From positions 1-44,760 of the forward strand of contig NZ_JAQCNJ010000045.1 of the NCBI RefSeq assembly GCF_028275055.1: a stretch of 44,760 nt of DNA, given 5' to 3'. Below, in pieces: positions 40,540 through 44,760 of this stretch. Within the stretch, counting starts at the first letter, position 1, and each line of letters opens with the position of its first letter. Origin of the DNA: Haloplanus sp. Its GTDB lineage: Archaea; Halobacteriota; Halobacteria; Halobacteriales; Haloferacaceae. The notes beneath the pieces were generated by a model. That model had not been told where the DNA came from. It saw only the letters and a list, made by a program, of their open reading frames with translations, and did no database searches. A program made the translations under genes and the position numbers.

Positions 40540-40989
40540 GTGACCGACGACACCGGCGGCCTGTTGACGACGGTCCGCCGGGTGCTCGCCCAGGGTGTCG
40601 ACCTCGTCGTGTGGGTCGGCGCACGGCTGGTGGCGCCGCTCAGAACCGACGACGACCCGAACGCCTTCCGACTGTCGAGTGTCGAAACCCACACCACAAC
40701 CATTGAGGGCGACACCGGTTGGGGACACCGACCCCCTGCAACCGTTCGGTGTCCGGAGTGTGGGGCCGAAATCCTCCAAGCCGACGCGAACGATCCGATC
40801 GACTGCCCGGAGTGTGCGGCCACGTTCCAGCCGGATCGGTTCACCGATCTGGAGCTTCTCACCATGACCTGTCCGGTCTGTCGCGCCCCGATGCAACACG
40901 GGCAACGGCATCCACACACCTTCGACGTTCCGGAGTGGGCGACGTGTGGGAACTGCCAGTACCACTGGGAGTTCAAGCATTTCTACTGA
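40540..40989 (+). CDS. Zinc-ribbon protein (149 aa)
   Basis: The leaderless GTG start at 40540 lies 26 nt after TATA ATTTATG (40511-40517). Residues 1-65 are a helical N-terminal part with a weakly hydrophobic segment. Then come CPEC...CPEC (~70-91), CPVC (~110) and CGNCQYHWEF (~136), i.e. two zinc-ribbon-like modules. DNA or protein binding is possible; no named family is recognised. Confidence 0.75.
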   Translation: MTDDTGGLLTTVRRVLAQGVDLVVWVGARLVAPLRTDDDPNAFRLSSVETHTTTIEGDTGWGHRPPATVRCPECGAEILQADANDPIDCPECAATFQPDRFTDLELLTMTCPVCRAPMQHGQRHPHTFDVPEWATCGNCQYHWEFKHFY

Positions 40990-41021
40990 CCGGCGACAGA
41001 TCCTTGCGCCCGCGGGCCGTT

Positions 41022-41204
41022 GTGGCCGCCGTGGGTGAGTTCGTTCCGACGGCGCTTGCGGCGCTTGTCGCCGTTCTCTTTGCCGTCGCGTTGGTGACGA
41101 TGGCGGCGGACCGACTGACCGTCGCGGGGCTGTGTTTCCTGAGCGCCAGTCTCCTCATCTACCTCCGCGAGCGGTGGCTACGGGACTCGAACGTGGACGC
41201 CTAA
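41022..41204 (+). CDS. Small two-helix membrane protein
   Basis: The product is about 60 aa, with two hydrophobic segments (ALAALVAVLFAVALVTMAA and LTVAGLCFLSASLLIYL) and a basic end RERWLRDSNVDA. Start codon uncertain: GTG at 41022, GTG at 41031 or TTG at 41004 are all in frame. It follows the zinc-ribbon gene by ~30 bp and is probably in its transcript. Function unknown. Confidence 0.6.
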   Translation: MAAVGEFVPTALAALVAVLFAVALVTMAADRLTVAGLCFLSASLLIYLRERWLRDSNVDA

Positions 41205-41207
41205 CCG

Positions 41208-41648
41208 TCACCCGTCCATCGTCTGTCGCACCGTTATCACCGGCACCTCCGAGGTACGGACGACCCTCTCGGCGGTGCTTCCCAGCAACGCCCGGAACTT
41301 CCCCCGGTACGCGCTTCCCAGAACGATGGCGTCGATCCCTTCCGACTCGGCGTAGTCGGTTATCTCTTTGGCCGGCGACCCGGTTTTGATGATCGACTCG
41401 CAGTCGAGTCCCATCTCGGTCGCGCGATCACAGAGCTCTCCGGTCACCTTCTCTCCGTACTCGTGGTACTCTCGTCGCATCTCTTCCTCGTCGTCCCGGA
41501 TGTACACCGTCCGGGGCGCACCCGGGAGGTCGATGACGTACAACCCGTGGACCGTCGACCCACACCCAAACGCGAGGTCGAGTCCGTGGTCGACACCCTC
41601 TCGTGCCTCCTCGCTCCCGTCGAACGGGAGCAAAATACTGTCGTACAT
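41208..41648 (-). CDS. UspA-type universal stress protein
   Basis: This 146-aa single-domain protein begins MYDSILLPFDGSEEAREGVD. The ATP-binding motif G-x2-G-x9-G-S/T appears as GSAYRGKFRALLGSTAERVV, and it ends SEVPVITVRQ. Family members bind nucleotide and act in stress response. The start is at 41648 because the domain starts there; an in-frame ATG at 41669 would add seven residues. A minus-strand TATA-like TTATTT is near 41684. It converges on the small membrane protein, 3 bp apart. Confidence 0.9.
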   Translation of the reverse strand: MYDSILLPFDGSEEAREGVDHGLDLAFGCGSTVHGLYVIDLPGAPRTVYIRDDEEEMRREYHEYGEKVTGELCDRATEMGLDCESIIKTGSPAKEITDYAESEGIDAIVLGSAYRGKFRALLGSTAERVVRTSEVPVITVRQTMDG

Positions 41649-41708
41649 CTCGTTGAACGCAGTTCTCATGTCGGGGCGAAATAACTTGGGGCAGGCCGGC
41701 GTCGGGGA

Positions 41709-42263
41709 TCACCGCGCCGTCATCCTCGCCGCCACCGACTCCGCCGAGCGACCCCGACCGCTCACCCAGCACCGACCGAGGAGGCGGCTGTCGATGACCG
41801 CCAACGCGTCCCGGGCGTCGTCATCCGTCGCGACGACGACACCCCGCGCCGAGTCGATCCGGGCATCGCGAAGCGCCGTCTCGTCGGTGGGGTCGGCCGT
41901 CAACACGTTCACCTCCGTTGCCGTCGCGAGTTCGCACATGAGCGGTTCCGTCGGGTCGCCGTGGCCGAGGACAAGAACGTGGTCCTCAATGAGTGTGAGT
42001 TCCGAGGCGGTTATGATTCCGAACGCGTTGGAGATCCGCGATTCGAGAACAGGAACGAGCAGCGACCCCGTCGCGACGGTGAACATGCCCGTCCCGAGAA
42101 CGATCACCGACGGGCTAAACAGTTCTGTGACCTGTGTCGTCGGTGTCGCGCCGCCGTGGCCGACGGTCGTCCCGGTGACGATGATGTAGTAGAAGGCGTC
42201 GGTCACGGTGTCGACACCGACGAAATTCTCCCGCATAGCGTATGCGCCGACGGTACCGTACAT
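41709..42263 (-). pseudogene. Decayed potassium channel with TrkA-N-like domain
   Basis: From 42263 the frame reads MYGTVGAYAMRENFVGVDTV, FYYIIVTGTTVGHGGATPTT, a second helix, then NAFGIITASELTLIEDHVLV and an NAD-binding-type VLVLGHGDPTEPLMCE. This is the order pore loop - inner helix - RCK/TrkA-N of haloarchaeal K+ channels. The first membrane helices are missing, the filter reads TVGHGG where TVGYGD is normal, and after ATDDDARDALAV the C-terminal half collapses to a short, Arg-rich, probably frameshifted end. Upstream sequence is not protein-like and contains a short tandem repeat. I judge it non-functional. Confidence 0.65.
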
Positions 42264-42346
42264 CTGCACGGCCACGGACGCGGCCACGCGACGGCCGTCT
42301 GGTGGACACGCCGTCGAACGACCGACGGTGGCGACACATCGGACGA

Positions 42347-42374
42347 CTGACTGCTGACTGCTGACTGCTGACTG
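42347..42374 (+). repeat. Heptanucleotide tandem repeat
   Basis: CTGACTG is repeated four times perfectly at the 5' side of the channel remnant, in sequence with no convincing coding character. Confidence 0.85.
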
Positions 42375-42524
42375 CCACGACCGGACGGTGCCGAACACCC
42401 CAGCCGCCACACACCTGTCCGGTCTTCCGGCCGACCGATCGACGTGACACACCCTACACCCGCCGCCGGCGTAACACTCCCGTCGAGCCAAGGCTTAAGA
42501 CACGCCTCCACCATGCTCCACCGA

Positions 42525-44144
42525 ATGTCGTCCCTCCCAGACCGCGCCCGCCGGCCGCCGGGCCCGGAGGTTGCGGTGTTCGTCTCCGGTGTCGCCAGCA
42601 TGGGACTCGAAATTCTAGCCGGACGGATAATCGCCCCGCAGTTTGGGAGCAGTATCTACACCTGGGGGAGCATCATCGCCGTCTTTCTCGCGGCGCTCTC
42701 GCTCGGCTACCACCGTGGCGGACAGTGGGCCGAACGCCGGGCGAGCGACGGCCGACTCGCGTGGCTGTTGCTCGGAACCGCCGCCTACGTCGCGCTCGTC
42801 GTGTTTGCGTCCGACCTGTTGTTGTCGGCCGCCTCGGCGCTTCCCCTGCCCGGCCGCTTTGCTTCGCTGCCCGCGGTGACGCTTCTCTTTGGCCCGCCAA
42901 CCTACCTTCTCGGGTTCGTCAGCCCCTACGCCGCCGAACTCTCGAACACGGAAGGTGTCGGCGCCGCCTCGGGGCGTGTCTACGCACTGGGCACCGTCGG
43001 TAGCATCGTCGGCGCGTTCGGGACGACCTTCTTTCTGATCCCGGCACTCGGCGTCGAGACCATCGGCGTTGGCTTTGGTCTCCTACTCGTCGTGACGGGC
43101 CTGTGGCTCGCCCGCCGGACCGAGAGCCGTCGACCGACGCTCACCGGGGTCGCCGTCGCGCTCCTGATCGTCGGCGCGGGCGTGGGCGGGTCGGTCGGTG
43201 TCTCGACCGGCGGTCCGGTGCTCTACCAAACCCAGACGCCGTACCAGGAACTCCAGGTCACGCAGCTGGGCGACGAACGGACGTTGTATCTCGACGGCCA
43301 GCCACACAGCGCGATGGACACCTCCGACCCCGACCGCCACGTCTTTGGCTACACGCGCTATTTCCACCTGCCGTTGCTCATGACCGAGGACGTGGATCGG
43401 GTGCTGTTCGTCGGCGGCGGCGGGTTCACCGGACCGAAACACTTCGCCGACGAGTACGACGTGACCGTCGACGTGGCCGAAATCGACCCCGAGGTGATCG
43501 ACACGGCGAAACGGTACTTCGAACTCGAGGAGTCGGACAGCCTGCGGGTCCACAACACCGGCGGGAGGCAGTTCCTCCGCGAGACAAACCGGACGTACGA
43601 CCTGATAATCCTCGACGCGTACAAGAAAGACAAGGTCCCCTTTCAGTTGACCACCGTCGAGTTCATGCGACTCGCCAACGACCGACTCGACGACGACGGC
43701 GTTCTTTTCGCCAACCTGATATCGGCGCCCAGCGGTCCCGCCTCGAAGTTCTACCGCGCCGAATACAAGACGATGAATCAGGTGTACTCACAGGTGTACA
43801 CGTTCCCGACCGCCGGGACCGGCGCCATCCAGAACGTCGAGGTCGTCGCCACCAAAGACGACGACCGCCTCTCGACGGCCGATCTGCAGGAACGAAACAC
43901 CGAACGGGACATCGGGATCAGCCTCCGCCGTGAGATCGACACCTACCAGCCGCCGCCACGGACCGACGACGTGCCCGTTCTCCGCGATGGTCGTGCCCCT
44001 GTCGACTCCCTGCTCGACCCGATGGTCGGCCAGCGATACGTCGTCCAGCGGACCGACGGGAGCGGAACCGCCGCCAACACGACGGCGGCCCGTGCGGGTT
44101 CCCCCTCGCGCTCCCGACTGACCGAACCCGCCGTACCGCGCTGA
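42525..44144 (+). CDS. Fused MFS/spermidine synthase-like membrane protein
   Basis: This 539-aa protein has ~7-8 N-terminal membrane helices (residues ~15-240: VAVFVSGVASMGLEILAGRI, YTWGSIIAVFLAALSLGY, FGPPTYLLGFVSPYAAELSN). A spermidine-synthase fold follows: YQELQV, TLYLDGQPHSAMD, VLFVGGGGFTGPKHFADEYD (nucleotide-binding loop), AEIDPEVIDTAKRYF, and DLIILDAYKKDKVPF. The usual polyamine-site residues are only partly kept, so transfer of an aminopropyl group is uncertain. The C-tail is Arg/Thr/Pro-rich. A TATA-like GCTTAAGA (~42493-42500) favours ATG 42525 over 42513. Confidence 0.88.
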   Translation: MSSLPDRARRPPGPEVAVFVSGVASMGLEILAGRIIAPQFGSSIYTWGSIIAVFLAALSLGYHRGGQWAERRASDGRLAWLLLGTAAYVALVVFASDLLLSAASALPLPGRFASLPAVTLLFGPPTYLLGFVSPYAAELSNTEGVGAASGRVYALGTVGSIVGAFGTTFFLIPALGVETIGVGFGLLLVVTGLWLARRTESRRPTLTGVAVALLIVGAGVGGSVGVSTGGPVLYQTQTPYQELQVTQLGDERTLYLDGQPHSAMDTSDPDRHVFGYTRYFHLPLLMTEDVDRVLFVGGGGFTGPKHFADEYDVTVDVAEIDPEVIDTAKRYFELEESDSLRVHNTGGRQFLRETNRTYDLIILDAYKKDKVPFQLTTVEFMRLANDRLDDDGVLFANLISAPSGPASKFYRAEYKTMNQVYSQVYTFPTAGTGAIQNVEVVATKDDDRLSTADLQERNTERDIGISLRREIDTYQPPPRTDDVPVLRDGRAPVDSLLDPMVGQRYVVQRTDGSGTAANTTAARAGSPSRSRLTEPAVPR

Positions 44145-44278
44145 TTTTCCCGATCCAACGGCCGCCGTGGTTGGCGTTCGGTCCCGTGAGTTGCCGACCC
44201 GCATACACGGCCCCGACCTCAGGATCCTCGTTCGGCCGAACCGACCGTCCGGAGCCGCCGCTTCCCGGACGAGTTCAC

Positions 44279-44284
44279 AAAAAA
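44279..44284 (-). terminator. T-run terminator of the cold-shock gene
   Basis: A6 on the plus strand (T6 on the coding strand) lies 40 nt beyond the cold-shock stop and is a typical archaeal terminator. Confidence 0.5.
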
Positions 44285-44323
44285 CCGTCGTCGTACCGGC
44301 CGCCGCAGGGCGACGGTCCGATA

Positions 44324-44518
44324 TTACAGGCGAACGACGTTCGCCGCACGCGGGCCCTTGGGGGCCTGTTCGATGTCAAATTCGATCTCGGTCCCTTCGG
44401 TCAGATCCTCACCGCCAACGTCTTCCATGTGGAAGAACACGTCGTCGTCAGCATCCTCAGTCTCGATGAAACCGTAGCCGCCAGTGTCGTTGAAGAAGTC
44501 GACCTTACCGTTTGCCAT
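44324..44518 (-). CDS. Cold-shock domain protein (CspA family)
   Basis: This 64-aa complete OB-fold cold-shock protein reads MANGKVDFFNDTGGYGFIET, DDDVFFHMEDV and GPRAANVVRL. The RNP1-like GYGFIE and RNP2-like VFFHM nucleic-acid-binding strands are present, and the surface is highly acidic. TATA GTTATACG on the minus strand (44544-44551) is ~28 nt before the ATG. It is an RNA chaperone by family. Confidence 0.95.
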   Translation of the reverse strand: MANGKVDFFNDTGGYGFIETEDADDDVFFHMEDVGGEDLTEGTEIEFDIEQAPKGPRAANVVRL

Positions 44519-44704
44519 TGCAAATGGACGAATGTCAACTGTACGTATAACAGTTCCGCATTCGTGTTCCGTCTCGGCGAACCACCGGACGAATATCCGC
44601 ATACGACGCTTCGGACGGTCGGTTCGACGCCGCGCCGGTGACCGGTCGGTCGGTGTCGACGGGGAGAGAGCGCGGATACCGACATCCTCGGCCGCCGCCA
44701 CCGA

Positions 44705-44760
44705 TCAGAGGTCGGGTGCGGGCGCGAGTGTCGTCTCCTCCTCGAGCGAGAGCGTCTCGT
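44705..44760 (-). CDS. 3' end of an unidentified gene (partial)
   Basis: The last bases read, on the minus strand, ETLSLEEETTLAPAPDL followed by TGA at 44705-44707. The acidic character and codon use look coding, but 17 residues are too few to identify the protein. The rest lies outside the window. Confidence 0.45.
   Translation of the reverse strand, partial: ETLSLEEETTLAPAPDL

Overview
The window is chromosomal DNA from a halophilic archaeon (class Halobacteria). It opens with the 3' end of a 23S rRNA followed by a haloarchaeal 5S rRNA. Genes are GC-rich with strongly acidic products, most promoters are archaeal TATA boxes 24-30 nt before a start codon (leaderless mRNA), and exported proteins carry twin-arginine signals, lipoboxes, a PGF-CTERM anchor or halocyanin folds. 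Species cannot be told from the sequence alone.

Layout. 1-3.6 kb: end of the rRNA operon, a secreted acidic protein, two small coupled hypothetical genes, a decayed ychF ATPase gene and cinA. 3.6-5.1 kb: a beta-hydroxyacid dehydrogenase and a glyoxalase-fold protein. 5.1-11.4 kb: an aldehyde:ferredoxin oxidoreductase-family enzyme, a cupin, and four NMT1/THI5-like substrate-binding proteins with no export signal; two promoters here share a near-identical 27-bp operator-like element. 12.1-14.2 kb: a molybdopterin formate dehydrogenase. 14.2-19.2 kb, minus strand: a quinoprotein alcohol dehydrogenase module made of a halocyanin, a Tat-signal protein of unknown fold, a PQQ dehydrogenase with the DYD (lanthanide-type) motif but no signal peptide, and a PGF-CTERM cupredoxin-like protein. 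19.3-24.1 kb: an HTH regulator fused to an NMT1-like sensor domain, with one ABC ATPase, two permeases and a lipoprotein binding protein. 24.1-29 kb: small regulators, two CaCA cation exchangers tail to tail, and a short-chain dehydrogenase. 29.1-40.4 kb: methyl-group catabolism, with a Rieske oxygenase, a MetF-like reductase, a DmdA/GcvT-like methyltransferase, two tandem dimethylglycine/sarcosine dehydrogenase-GcvT fusions and a BCCT transporter. 40.5-44.8 kb: housekeeping and small genes, a decayed potassium channel, a fused MFS/spermidine synthase-like protein and a cold-shock protein.

How the genes may work together. The clearest theme is one-carbon chemistry. A betaine- or DMSP-type osmolyte would enter by the BCCT carrier and be demethylated by the Rieske, FAD-GcvT and DmdA-like enzymes. 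The methyl groups would go onto folate with MetF interconverting folate C1 units, and formate dehydrogenase would finish the oxidation to CO2. Alongside it, the PQQ alcohol dehydrogenase (electrons to halocyanin) and the aldehyde oxidoreductase could take an alcohol through aldehyde to acid. This joint pathway is inference from gene content. The individual family assignments are direct sequence recognition.
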